From Rhizobium chutanense (GTDB lineage: Bacteria > Pseudomonadota > Alphaproteobacteria > Rhizobiales > Rhizobiaceae): a DNA stretch of 64,000 nt. Made by a program: the position numbers and the translations under genes. The notes under the pieces were generated by a model. The model saw only the letters and a list, made by a program, of their open reading frames with translations, was not told the origin of the DNA and did no database searches. Each line of letters opens with the position of its first letter. The stretch's first letter is position 1. This document shows, piece after piece, positions 1 through 9,201 of the stretch. Location of the stretch: NCBI RefSeq assembly GCF_002531935.1, contig NZ_NWSV01000015.1, positions 1-64,000 of the forward strand, given 5' to 3'.

Positions 1-227
1 GTGACGCCCGGACCGACATCGACGACGATGCCGGCGCCCTCATGGCCGAGGATCGCCGGAAACAGACCTTCCGGATCGGCGCCCGACAGGGTGAAATCGT
101 CGGTGTGGCAGATGCCGGTCGCCTTGACCTCGACCAGCACTTCGCCGGCCTTCGGTCCCTCCAGCTGTACGGTCATGACTTCCAACGGTTTGCCGGCCTG
201 AACGGCAACAGCGGCGCGAACGTCCAT
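1..227 (-). CDS. Class III alcohol dehydrogenase / S-(hydroxymethyl)glutathione dehydrogenase, N-terminal part (cut by window edge)
   Basis: Only the first 75 residues are in the window; the gene runs off the left edge. The stretch GICHTDDFTLSG followed by FPAILGHEGAGIV is the catalytic zinc-binding start of medium-chain class III alcohol dehydrogenases. These cytoplasmic enzymes oxidise S-hydroxymethylglutathione, the adduct of formaldehyde and glutathione. The catalytic Cys and His-Glu (GHEG) are present. The start is the ATG at 227, 26 bp after the stop of the upstream isomerase, so it probably belongs to the same operon as the oxygenase genes at 1137-4760. In that setting it would remove formaldehyde released by demethylation (inference). 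Class III is favoured over other zinc alcohol dehydrogenases because of the HTDDFTLSG motif. Confidence 0.85.
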   Translation of the reverse strand, partial: MDVRAAVAVQAGKPLEVMTVQLEGPKAGEVLVEVKATGICHTDDFTLSGADPEGLFPAILGHEGAGIVVDVGPGV

Positions 228-253
228 AGGATATCTCCAAATGTTTGAATAAG

Positions 254-1093
254 TCAGGATTCGGTGGTGAGCCTGGACCACAAGCCGCGGGCGTATCGCT
301 GCAGCATGAGCGACTCCTCCCAACGATCGGTGGAGTCTTCTCCGTCGCGGCCTGTGATCGCGTATGGTTTCGGGCCAAGTTCGCAGACAAAGGCGAGACT
401 GTCGTTGGCGGCAGCGCGTTTTCGCCAACTCCGGAAGCCGTATTCCCACCAGCCCAGAAAGAGATCGATCCAAGGCTGATGATGCGGGTACGAGATTTCT
501 ATCTGCACCTGCTCTCGTGATGCCACTCGCCCGTGGAACGCCCAGGAATTGTCGAGGATTCGATGAATCATGCCATGGTTCTCTTCCGACACGGGCCAGG
601 CAAATTCGCGGCCGACCAGGAAGTGCGAGATATCGCCCAGCAGCTGCAAATCCGGCAGTCGATCCAGCAAGTCGAGTGTGAAAAAGAGGTCGGTCGTCAT
701 TCGATCGCGATGCGTCTCGATGTAGACGGGAATCCTCGCGTCCTCTCCCAGCCGCTGCCAGCCCTCCAGCAGTGGCAGACAATCATCGATCCGACGCAAG
801 CGGATGTCGGGCTGCAGGCAGATGTGGTGAACACCGAACTCGGCAGCGTTTTCGAGGACCGGCTTGAGGTCATCTATGGACTTCGGGAAACACTGACCTT
901 CGGCCTGAAGACCGTATTGGCTCAGGAGAGCGTGAAGGCGCCGTACGTATTCTCGATCATACCAATGCGCGCTCACCCCGTCGAACCCCGCTTCAGCAAT
1001 TTGGCTGATGCTCTCCTCAAGGGTGGGGTCAGCGCGCCTGCTGCTGCGCAGTTCCATCGCCCAGAGCGATTGAAAGACCAGTAGTGACTGCAT
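254..1093 (-). CDS. Sugar phosphate isomerase/epimerase family protein (TIM barrel, MocC-like)
   Basis: A 279-residue protein of the xylose-isomerase-like TIM barrel type. ESISQIAEAGFDGVSAHW near the start, then IPVYIETHRDRMTTD and LLGDISHFLVGREF, are the metal-ligand-bearing strands (Glu, Asp and His) expected in this family. Family members isomerise or epimerise sugars, inositols or keto-inositols, or cleave related substrates, so the exact reaction cannot be read from sequence. I chose the ATG at 1093 because GGAGGA lies just upstream; an upstream in-frame start would add ten residues without a better ribosome site. It lies 43 bp after the ferredoxin reductase gene and just before the class III alcohol dehydrogenase. 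MocC of rhizopine catabolism belongs to this fold family, which fits the neighbours, but equivalence is inferred. Confidence 0.75.
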   Translation of the reverse strand: MQSLLVFQSLWAMELRSSRRADPTLEESISQIAEAGFDGVSAHWYDREYVRRLHALLSQYGLQAEGQCFPKSIDDLKPVLENAAEFGVHHICLQPDIRLRRIDDCLPLLEGWQRLGEDARIPVYIETHRDRMTTDLFFTLDLLDRLPDLQLLGDISHFLVGREFAWPVSEENHGMIHRILDNSWAFHGRVASREQVQIEISYPHHQPWIDLFLGWWEYGFRSWRKRAAANDSLAFVCELGPKPYAITGRDGEDSTDRWEESLMLQRYARGLWSRLTTES

Positions 1094-1136
1094 TCGTCCT
1101 CCGCCTGCCAAAGTCTGGGCCAATATCGGGGCCGCA

Positions 1137-2342
1137 TCAGGCGGCCCGCGCGCTTCTCAGAACAGCTTTAAGGTTGAAGGTGGGGTCGGCTAGTGCCTCT
1201 GGGTCGGGGCTGACGCCCGCGGCAATCAACATCTCGGCCAGCTTGATGTCCTTGGCCAAGCCATTGCCGATGCCGAGACCGGCAGCAGCAACGAGACGCC
1301 CGTCATCAAGGTAGAATTCCAATTCGCCCTCGCCGAGCGTCCGCACGATGCTCTGATGCCCGGGCAGCGGCAGCCCCGCCACCTGCAGCCCGAGATCATA
1401 CTGGTCGGACCAGAACCAGGGGATAGCCGTGAAAGCGCCCTCGCCGCCAGCCATGTTGCGAGACGCAGTCTCCGCTTGGCCGCGGGCATTCCGCCAGCTT
1501 TCGAACCGGATATGTCCTCCGCCCGGCTGAGCCACCGCAGCGCAATCACCCGCCGCGAAAATATCCGGGTCGCTTGTGCGTAGGCAATCGTCGGTCAGGA
1601 TGCCATTTCCTGTCGCAAGCCCCGCCGTTTCCGCGAGTACTACATCCGGCTGGACGCCGATCGCCGCGACAACGACGTCGGCCGGCACCGCGTCGCCATT
1701 GGTGAGAACAACGGCGTCGTCAGTGATTTCGGCCACGCCCTGGCCAAGATGGAATGCGACGCCTTCATCTTGGTGCCTGGCGTGGAGCTTTGCTGCAAAG
1801 CGCGGGGGAACGGCGCGCCCCAGCGGCTTCGGCGCAGCTTCGATGACGCTGACGGCACTGCCTTTTGCGCGCAGCACGGCTGCAAGCTCCATTCCGATCA
1901 GACCACCGCCGATAATTGCGATTTTTTTGCCGGCGTCCCCACGAGAGAAGACACTTGTTGCGTCCGCATAGGTGCGGAAGTCGAATGCGCGCTCCGCCCC
2001 AGGGCATGTCAATCGCCGCGGACGGGCGCCGGTGGCGAGCAGAAGCTTGTCATAGGCGAGCGTTCGGCCATCGCTTAAAACGACCGATCGCGCCTGGGCA
2101 TCGAGCCTCGACGCCGAAACGCCCTGAAGATATTCGATTCCTGCAGCGGTTAGCGCTTCGCAACCACAGATCGGCTTCATTTGCACCGTGCCGTTCAATG
2201 GCTTCGAGAGCGGCGGCCGCTCGTAAGGCAAATGCGGTTCCGCGCCGATCAACGTGACGCTGCCGGGAAATCCCGTTTCTCGCAGCGCGAAGGCTGCGCG
2301 CGTGCCGGATTCGCCCGCGCCGACGATGACGATGCCGTCCAT
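1137..2342 (-). CDS. FAD/NAD-dependent ferredoxin reductase (MocF-like)
   Basis: A 401-residue flavoprotein of the BphA4/putidaredoxin reductase type. VIVGAGESGTRAAFALRE at the N-terminus is the FAD-binding Rossmann motif, followed by YERPPLSK. A second Rossmann motif, IIGGGLIGMELAAVLRAKG near residues 140-160, binds NAD(P)H. DPDIFAAGDCA near residue 265 is the second FAD-contacting motif, and a C-terminal reductase domain follows. It should pass electrons from NAD(P)H to the small Rieske ferredoxin at 3418 and on to the membrane oxygenase at 3726. The ATG at 2342 has GGAG upstream. MocF of Rhizobium leguminosarum has this role in the rhizopine oxygenase complex; the assignment here depends on gene context. 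Confidence 0.85.
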   Translation of the reverse strand: MDGIVIVGAGESGTRAAFALRETGFPGSVTLIGAEPHLPYERPPLSKPLNGTVQMKPICGCEALTAAGIEYLQGVSASRLDAQARSVVLSDGRTLAYDKLLLATGARPRRLTCPGAERAFDFRTYADATSVFSRGDAGKKIAIIGGGLIGMELAAVLRAKGSAVSVIEAAPKPLGRAVPPRFAAKLHARHQDEGVAFHLGQGVAEITDDAVVLTNGDAVPADVVVAAIGVQPDVVLAETAGLATGNGILTDDCLRTSDPDIFAAGDCAAVAQPGGGHIRFESWRNARGQAETASRNMAGGEGAFTAIPWFWSDQYDLGLQVAGLPLPGHQSIVRTLGEGELEFYLDDGRLVAAAGLGIGNGLAKDIKLAEMLIAAGVSPDPEALADPTFNLKAVLRSARAA

Positions 2343-2401
2343 AGGTTTCTCCAGTGAAAAGTGGCCGGCGCTCGTGAGGAGGAGACGCCGGCCGGGGAGG
2401 A

Positions 2402-3346
2402 TCAGTTCTTCTTGGCGTATTCGGTCATGTTCTTCGGCGTGACCAGCTCAAAAGGAACCCAAACCTCCTTGTCGACGCTGTTGCCATGGGCCAGGGCGAC
2501 GGCTGCATCCACGGCACTTGCCGACTGCGCCTTGGCGTTCTGGAACACAGTCGCGTCGAGGTCGCCTGCGGCCATGGCGATGAGAGCATCTTGTGTCGCA
2601 TCGATGCCGACGACGATGACGTCATCCATCGACACGCTTGCAGCTTTCAGGGCCTGGATCGCACCGAGCGCCATTTCGTCGTTGTTGGCGAAGACGACGT
2701 CGATCGGCCGACCTGCGGTGATCCAATTCGTCGTCAGATCCATCGCGTTCGTGCGCGTCCAGGCAGCAGACTGCTCGTCGGCGATGGTGGCGCCTTTGCA
2801 ATCACCGACCGCCAATGTCTCCTTGAACGACGATGTGCGGTCGCGCGAGGCCTGGTGGGCGAGATCACCCATAAGAATATAGACCTGTGCGTCGCCTGCC
2901 TTTCCCTTCTTTTTCAACAGATCGCAGGCGGCCTCGGCGCCGAGCCTGCCGGAGTCGGTTTCCTTCGAGCCGACATAGGCCTGCTTTTCCGGCAGCTTGT
3001 CGATATTTTCCGGCGCGAGGTTGAGGTAGACAAGGGGAATTCCTGCATTCTTCGCTGCCGCGCTGATGCCGGTAGCCGCTGATGTATCGGCGAGCGTCAT
3101 GATGATCGCGTCCACCCCTGACGCGATGAAGTTGTCCACCTGGCTGCGCTGTTTGGAAACGTCGGTCTGCGCGTCCTCGATCTGAAGATTGACGCCGCTG
3201 AGCTTCGACGCCCTTGCCTGAAGCCCCTCGCGCAGCAGCGTCTGAAAATTGTTGTCGAAGCTCTGCATCGACACACCGATCGTCTCGGCCGAGGCAGCCG
3301 TCGTCGTCAGGGCGGCCAGGACGGCCGCCACACAGATTGATTTCAT
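2402..3346 (-). CDS. Periplasmic sugar-type substrate-binding protein of an ABC transporter (MocB-like)
   Basis: A 314-residue periplasmic binding protein of the ribose/galactose-binding class. The signal peptide (about 20 residues) ends at TTAASAE. IGVSMQSFDNNFQ, VDAIIMTLAD, FANNDEMALGAIQALKA and VVGIDATQDAL are the usual ligand-pocket and hinge segments of this class. The ATG at 3346 has GGGAGG upstream. The gene sits between the ferredoxin and its reductase, so uptake and oxidation of one substrate are likely linked. No ATPase or permease gene for it is in the window. MocB, the rhizopine-binding protein, belongs to this family; the same ligand here is an inference from context. Confidence 0.82.
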   Translation of the reverse strand: MKSICVAAVLAALTTTAASAETIGVSMQSFDNNFQTLLREGLQARASKLSGVNLQIEDAQTDVSKQRSQVDNFIASGVDAIIMTLADTSAATGISAAAKNAGIPLVYLNLAPENIDKLPEKQAYVGSKETDSGRLGAEAACDLLKKKGKAGDAQVYILMGDLAHQASRDRTSSFKETLAVGDCKGATIADEQSAAWTRTNAMDLTTNWITAGRPIDVVFANNDEMALGAIQALKAASVSMDDVIVVGIDATQDALIAMAAGDLDATVFQNAKAQSASAVDAAVALAHGNSVDKEVWVPFELVTPKNMTEYAKKN

Positions 3347-3417
3347 GTCATCCTCCCAAAGGGCGCCGGGCCGCCCGATCCGTTCCGGAGGCCGCTCGGC
3401 CTGCCTATGTCGCTGGC

Positions 3418-3729
3418 TCAGATCAGAGCCACGCGAACCTCCCCATCGACCACTTCGGCCTTATAGGTCTTCAGGTTCTCACAGGCGGGAAGTCGCAATG
3501 CCTCGCCGGTGCGATAGTCAAAGGCGCCCGAATGCTTCGGACATTCCACCTCGAAATCCATGACCAATCCGTCGGCGAGGTGGATCGCCTCGTGGGTGCA
3601 GAGCCCGGCGGTGCAGTAGACGCTGTCGTCCGGACCGCGGTAGATCGCGTAGGTGCGCCCGCCATGGTCGAAGCGGATGGCTCCCTCCTGCTCGATGTCG
3701 TCAAGTCTGCCAGCGGAAACCCAGGTCAT
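3418..3729 (-). CDS. mocE: MocE-family Rieske [2Fe-2S] ferredoxin
   Basis: A 103-residue soluble Rieske ferredoxin. The cluster ligands are visible as C44-T-H46 and C63-P-K-H66, spaced as in small Rieske ferredoxins of oxygenase systems. It should carry single electrons from the FAD reductase at 1137 to the membrane oxygenase encoded just upstream. The ATG at 3729 overlaps the stop of the oxygenase gene as ATGA, a sign of translational coupling. A longer in-frame version starting inside the oxygenase gene is unlikely because its first 41 codons are read in another frame of that gene. The symbol follows the MocE family name; that it acts on rhizopine is not proven by sequence. Confidence 0.85.
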   Translation of the reverse strand: MTWVSAGRLDDIEQEGAIRFDHGGRTYAIYRGPDDSVYCTAGLCTHEAIHLADGLVMDFEVECPKHSGAFDYRTGEALRLPACENLKTYKAEVVDGEVRVALI

Positions 3730-4760
3730 TCGGCTGCTTCTCCCATTTCTACGCGAGCTTTGCGGGCGGCGAGTTTTTCCTTCCGCCTGCGGTAGCGTTC
3801 CTGCATCTGCGCTTCGCCTTCGGGGGAGCCGTCGTGCCAGGTGCCGAACCACTTATCGAGCGGGATCAGGGCGTCGCCGTAGTTCACCTCGAAGTACTTG
3901 TGGTGGAGGTAGTGGGCATAGGCGTGGCTATCGACCAGCTTGTCTTCGCCGATCTCGACCTTGTCGAAGCCGACATGACCCGGAATGGCCCCGAAACCGG
4001 CATAATGCAGCTGGTAGAGCATGATGATCGGGTTGGAGGGCAGGATCAGGTGGTAGAAAGCCGTTCCGAAATAGAGCAGATGCTCGACCGGATGCATCGA
4101 CAGCGACGACCAGGGCGAAGGGTTGACCGAATTATGGTGAACCGAGTGCACCCACTTGTAGAGAAGCGGCGTGTGGATGAGCCGGTGGATGCAGAAGAAG
4201 TGAAACTCATGGATGATCGGCACCACGAGCGCGACGAGCGCCAGCGTCCACGGATTTTCCGCAAAGCCAAGCCATGGCGCGTAGCCATTGGCATAGGCCC
4301 AGAGCATTCCGACTTCGACCGCTGTCCAGATAGTGACGCCAGACAGGAAGGTGCGCAGGATGTTGTCGAGGTTCTGGCTTTCGAACCAGAAGGCGTTATT
4401 CTTCTGCTCGGCCGGGAACCTGCCGTTATATTTGAAGCGATTTTCCTGCCGCTTCAGAACGTAAAGATGCAGTTCGAAGGCGCCGTAGAACAGAAACACG
4501 CAGATCGCATTCACGGCGTACAGCCAGGCGATCCAGCCGAAGCCGATCATCTGCATCGTCTCGATCGGCGGAATGACCCATGCCCAATAAGCGACAGCCG
4601 AGGCAGCGAAGATCATGTTCCAGGGAAAAAAGTAATGCGGCAACCACTTCGCAATCGCCATCAGCCGCGTGGGAAACATAAAAAGCGGTGCGTTTTGAAC
4701 GGGCTGGTTCGGCGCCCAGTCGCCGCGCTTGTTACGCGTTCCATACTTCAGGTCGTCCAT
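3726..4760 (-). CDS. Membrane di-iron hydroxylase/oxygenase (fatty acid hydroxylase / sterol desaturase family; MocD-like)
   Basis: A 344-residue integral membrane protein. Several hydrophobic segments surround three histidine clusters typical of non-haem di-iron hydroxylases: HEFHFFCIHRLIH (H184-H196), HSVHH (H205-H209) and HYLHH (H283-H287). Such enzymes insert oxygen with electrons from a ferredoxin, and both ferredoxin and reductase follow in the operon. The ATG at 4760 has GGAGGCC upstream; the frame stays open further upstream but without a comparable ribosome site. In rhizopine catabolism MocD is described as a hydrocarbon-oxygenase-like protein working with MocE and MocF. This one could have that role, or hydroxylate another small molecule. 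Confidence 0.8.
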   Translation of the reverse strand: MDDLKYGTRNKRGDWAPNQPVQNAPLFMFPTRLMAIAKWLPHYFFPWNMIFAASAVAYWAWVIPPIETMQMIGFGWIAWLYAVNAICVFLFYGAFELHLYVLKRQENRFKYNGRFPAEQKNNAFWFESQNLDNILRTFLSGVTIWTAVEVGMLWAYANGYAPWLGFAENPWTLALVALVVPIIHEFHFFCIHRLIHTPLLYKWVHSVHHNSVNPSPWSSLSMHPVEHLLYFGTAFYHLILPSNPIIMLYQLHYAGFGAIPGHVGFDKVEIGEDKLVDSHAYAHYLHHKYFEVNYGDALIPLDKWFGTWHDGSPEGEAQMQERYRRRKEKLAARKARVEMGEAAE

Positions 4761-4859
4761 TATGGCCTCCTCGCGGCGGATCCAGTCTCGCCGCGACCAT
4801 GAAATTGATGTCGGAGAGCGCCCTGCGCATCTTTGTTCAAGTGTCGCTCGGGCTCTCCT

Positions 4860-4881
4860 TCCTGATACAGAAATATCAGGA
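4860..4881. promoter_or_regulatory. Inverted repeat upstream of the oxygenase operon
   Basis: TCCTGATA (4860-4867) and TATCAGGA (4874-4881) are exact reverse complements separated by six bases. The element lies about 100 bp upstream of the oxygenase start codon, in the likely leader or promoter. It may be an operator or a leader hairpin. Confidence 0.4.
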
Positions 4882-4906
4882 GACCTTCCGGATCCCGAGC
4901 GTATTC

Positions 4907-4924
4907 TTGATCTAATTAGATCAA
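4907..4924. promoter_or_regulatory. Perfect 18-bp palindrome, probable operator of the oxygenase operon
   Basis: TTGATCTAATTAGATCAA reads the same on both strands over all 18 bases. It is about 150 bp upstream of the oxygenase start codon. Perfect AT-rich palindromes of this size are typical binding sites for dimeric regulators. Which regulator is unknown, and no regulator gene is adjacent in the window. Confidence 0.5.
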
Positions 4925-5141
4925 AGCGCTTCCTCGGTGAGGACGGGCTCCATCCCGCCGAAGCAGGATGAACTGCCGACGGTAGCCGAAGGGCGGCTGC
5001 ATCCAGCATATGCTCAGCCAGCGGCTTCGTTGGAAACGAGGAATTCTTAGGGGTAGGTCAGCTGTTCCGGGAACAGTTCGCCTGAGAGAGTTCTGCCCGC
5101 GCGAAATATCTGCCAGGGATTCCTGCTCAGATAATGTCGGA

Positions 5142-5320
5142 GACAAAAATGAATGCGACCAGGCGGGGAATGCCACCTAGGCCGCTGCGATGGCGGCAAG
5201 CATGTGGTCCGCGCTCGCCCGCGCATATTCGCCGACGACCTCGTCGGTATTGGAAGGATTGACGTTCGCCGAAGCGTCGTCGCCGACCCATTCGCCGGCG
5301 ATCAGGTTCTTGTGCAGCAT
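5142..5320 (-). pseudogene. Aldehyde dehydrogenase remnant (N-terminal fragment with in-frame stop)
   Basis: The minus strand from ATG 5320 reads MLHKNLIAGEWV, then NVNPSNTDEVVGEYARAS, then AAIAAA, a TAG stop, and VAFPAWS in the same frame. This is the N-terminus of a semialdehyde-type aldehyde dehydrogenase (2,5-dioxovalerate / ketoglutarate-semialdehyde class) with one codon turned into a stop. After roughly 58 codons the family resemblance ends, so the rest of the roughly 480-residue enzyme is gone. The ribosome site GGAG and start codon are intact, and the fragment begins 12 bp after livF, so it was probably the last gene of the transporter operon. Confidence 0.75.
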
Positions 5321-5331
5321 CGTTGCTCCGT

Positions 5332-6062
5332 TCAGTGTAAACCAAGATAGGCCTTGCGAACTTCCTCATTGTCGAGAAGGGCGGCACTGTCGCCCGACAG
5401 GTGAATCCGTCCATTGACCATGACGTAGGCGCGTTGAGAGAGTTTCAGGGCGTGGTTGGCGTTCTGCTCCACCAGGAAGATCGTCTTGCCCATGGTCGCA
5501 ATCTCGCGCAGAACCTCGAACACGCGCTTGACCACGAGCGGTGCAAGCCCGAGCGAGGGTTCGTCGAACAGGATGAGCTGCGGGCGCGCCATCATGGCGC
5601 GGGCGATGGCGAGCATCTGCTGCTCGCCGCCCGACATCGTGCCGGCCACCTGATTGCGCCTCTCCTTGAGCCGCGGAAAGAGCTCGAACATGGTGGTTCT
5701 GTCGGTTTCGAAATGCTGCATGCCGACGGGCGTCGTGCCCATCATCATGTTCTCCTCGACCGTCATCTCTTGGTAGATCTGCCGCCCCTCCGGAACCAGC
5801 GAGATCCCCCGCCGGGAGATCATGTTGGTCGGGGTGCGGGAAATATCCTCGCCCCGATGGAGAATGCTTCCCGAGGAGGCGCGCGGCGTGCCGAAGATCG
5901 ACGACAGCAGGGTGGTTTTGCCTGCGCCGTTCGCGCCGATCAGGCTGACGATCTCGCCTTCATAGACCTGGACCGTGACGGCCTTCAGCGCTTCGACCGG
6001 ACCATAGTGAGCATGCACGCTCGAAAATTCGAGCAGCGGAGACCGGCTGGTGGACGACTGGC

Positions 6063-6066
<4 letters not shown>
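5332..6066 (-). CDS. livF: Branched-chain amino acid-type ABC transporter ATP-binding protein (LivF)
   Basis: A 244-residue ATPase. Walker A is GANGAGKTT, the signature is MSGGEQQMLAIARA and Walker B is LILFDEPSLGLAP, all as in LivF. It powers uptake together with LivG through the LivH/LivM permease. The ATG at 6066 overlaps the livG stop as ATGA. It is the last intact gene of the leftward transporter operon. Because the operon diverges from hydantoinase/oxoprolinase genes, the cargo may be a lactam, hydantoin or amide rather than leucine (inference). Confidence 0.93.
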
Positions 6067-6877
<811 letters not shown>

Positions 6878-6881
<4 letters not shown>

Positions 6882-8194
6882 CGTCCCGCCTCCATCTTCG
6901 CCTTCGCAAGCAAGGACGGCGCTACGCTGTCGCTAAGCGCGGAACTGCTTGGGAAAAATGCCGGGCGCCTGACGCGGACGAGGCCGCGCGGTTTCCAGAT
7001 CATCATGACAACCATCAGCACGCCGAAGATGAGAACGCGGTATTCCGCGAACTCGCGCAGCATTTCCGGAAGGATCGTCAGCACGAGAGCGGCAAGAATG
7101 ACGCCGACCGTCGATCCAAGACCGCCGAGCACGACGATCGCCAGGATCAGCGCCGACTCGAAGAAGGTGAACGATGTCGGGTTCACGAAGCCTTGGTGAA
7201 CGGCGAAGAACACGCCGGCAAGCCCGCCGGTCGAGGCACCCAGCATGAAGGCCGTGAGCTTGGTGAAGACGTGATTGACGCCGAGCGAGCGGCAAGCGAT
7301 TTCATCCTCGCGCAGTGCTTCCCACATGCGCCCGAGCGGGATGACGCGAAGCCGGTGGACGACATAGATTGCCGCGCAGACGACGAGAAACAGCACGACG
7401 TAGATGAACCAGAATTTATAGTCGGCATTGTAGGGAATCCCGAAATATTCGTGGATCGGCACGCCGCCCTGTTTGGCCGTGCGGGTGAATTCCAGTCCGA
7501 AGAATGTCGGCGCCGGAGCCGGCGCGCCGTTCGGCCCGCCGGTGAATTCGAGCCAGTTGTTGAGGATCAGACGGATGATTTCGCCGAAGCCGAGCGTGAC
7601 GATGGCGAGATAATCGCCATGCATCTTCAAAACCGGAAAGGCCAGCACCATACCGAAAAGCGCGGCGAGGAAGGGGGCAATCACAAGGGCGCTCCAGAAA
7701 CCGAGGCCGAGATATTGCGAGCCGAGCGCCAGCAGATAGGCCCCGACGGCGTAAAAGGCGACGAAACCCAGGTCGAGAAGGCCGGCAAGTCCCACGACGA
7801 TGTTGAGGCCGAGGCCGAGCAGGCAGTAGATCAGCGCGAGGATGGCGACGCCGAGAAAATACTTGTCGGCGATGAAGGGGACGCTGAGGCCGGCGAGAAA
7901 TAGCGCTGCCAGCAGAAGGGCCGGAGACTTCTCCTTTCCGGTCATGACGGTCACGCCCGCGCCGGTGCGGGTGGCCGTCCCGGTAAGATGCGCCCCGAGG
8001 CTGCTCATCTGCACGAGCGAGATCGCGATGCGACCGGCCGTGACGACAGACGCAAGCATCAGCGCGCGCGTCAGCTCGTTCGTGAAGGAAAAGCCGTCGA
8101 GGACCAATCCGGATAGCGGTCCGAACAGCACGATCGAAATGACGAATGTGAGAAGCGCCTCCCGCAGGAGCGCAATAAGTCTTGCTGACTGCAT
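6878..8194 (-). CDS. livM: Branched-chain amino acid-type ABC transporter permease (LivM)
   Basis: A permease of about 438 residues with roughly ten hydrophobic segments. ILALIYCLLGLGLNIVVGLAG and GLLDLGFVAFYAVGAYL are hallmark LivM segments, and the cytoplasmic EAA-like loop is around AIVTLGFGEIIRLILNN. It has an N-terminal extension of about 110 residues before the conserved core, as in proteobacterial LivM. I prefer the ATG at 8194; an in-frame GTG at 8207-8209 lies next to the livH stop and is possible. It overlaps livG by 4 bp. Confidence 0.92.
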
Positions 8195-8209
8195 GATACC
8201 CGTTCCCAC

Positions 8210-9127
8210 TTATACTTTTTGGATCTCCGGACGGCCGAGGAGCCCGGACGGACGGAAGAACAGAAGGATGATCAGCAGCGCGAAGGCGAAGACGTCCTTG
8301 TAATCCGTGCTGACATATCCGGCGAACAGCGCCTCGGTCAGGCCAAGCAGCACGCCGCCCAGAACGGCGCCGGGCAGAGAGCCGATACCGCCGAGAACGG
8401 CGGCGGTGAAAGCCTTGATGCCCATCACGAAGCCGATGAAGAAATTGAACGAGCCGTAGTTGAACGTCACCAGCGTGCCCCCGACGGCCGCAGTCGCCGC
8501 GCCGATCACGAAGACGGTGGAGATGATCCTGTCGGTGTTGACGCCGAGAACGGCCGAGATGCGGATGTTCTGCTGCGTCGCCCGGCATTCGCGGCCGATT
8601 CTGGTATAGTTGATGACATAGGTGAGGATGCCCATGGCGATCAGCGAGGCGACCAGGATGACCGTCTGCATATAGGTGATCTGCGCGAAATGCCCGCCGC
8701 TGCCGAAGCGGAATGCGCCCTGGATGAGGGTGGGGACGCCCTGGTCGCGTGCGCCTTGCGCGATCTGCACGTAGCTCTGCAGCATCAGGGACATCCCGAT
8801 CGCCGAAATGAGCGGCGCCAGTTTGGTCGAGCCGCGCAGCGGCCGGTAGGCGACGCGCTCGATCGTCCAGCCGTAGACGGCGGTGAGGGCGCAGGTGATC
8901 ACCAGCACCGAGATCAGCGCGAAAGGAACCGATTGGACGCCGAAGAAGGTTAGCACCGCAAGCGTGATCGCCGCGATATAGGCCGACACCATGTAGACGT
9001 CGCCATGGGCGAAGTTGATCATCCGGATTACGCCGTAGACCATGGTGTATCCGACCGCGATCAGGCCGTAGATGCTGCCGAGCGTGATGCCGTTGAAGAG
9101 CTGTTGAACCAGGATATAGAAATCCAT
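8210..9127 (-). CDS. livH: Branched-chain amino acid-type ABC transporter permease (LivH)
   Basis: A 305-residue inner-membrane permease. The N-terminal QQLFNGITLGSIYGLIAVGY and GVIRMINFAHGDVYMVSAY are the diagnostic LivH segments, and AAVLGGIGSLPGAVLGGVLLG near the C-terminus is the conserved permease loop. It should form the channel with LivM. The gene follows the binding-protein gene after 74 bp and precedes livM directly. Confidence 0.93.
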   Translation of the reverse strand: MDFYILVQQLFNGITLGSIYGLIAVGYTMVYGVIRMINFAHGDVYMVSAYIAAITLAVLTFFGVQSVPFALISVLVITCALTAVYGWTIERVAYRPLRGSTKLAPLISAIGMSLMLQSYVQIAQGARDQGVPTLIQGAFRFGSGGHFAQITYMQTVILVASLIAMGILTYVINYTRIGRECRATQQNIRISAVLGVNTDRIISTVFVIGAATAAVGGTLVTFNYGSFNFFIGFVMGIKAFTAAVLGGIGSLPGAVLGGVLLGLTEALFAGYVSTDYKDVFAFALLIILLFFRPSGLLGRPEIQKV

Positions 9128-9201
9128 GGCAGATCCCCTTTTGTTTTTCTCTGGGCAGGGAGTCCAGCCGGACCCGGTCCGGCTGGAGCGAAGCGGCTGC
9201 C

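Larger units (their letters stand above)
4761..5141. other. Intergenic region upstream of the oxygenase operon
   Basis: I see no supported gene here. It lies between the oxygenase operon (leftward) and the aldehyde dehydrogenase remnant. It holds an imperfect hairpin at 4860-4881 and a perfect 18-bp palindrome at 4907-4924. Both are well placed to be regulator-binding sites for the leftward operon. I could not assign a convincing -35/-10 pair. Confidence 0.5.
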
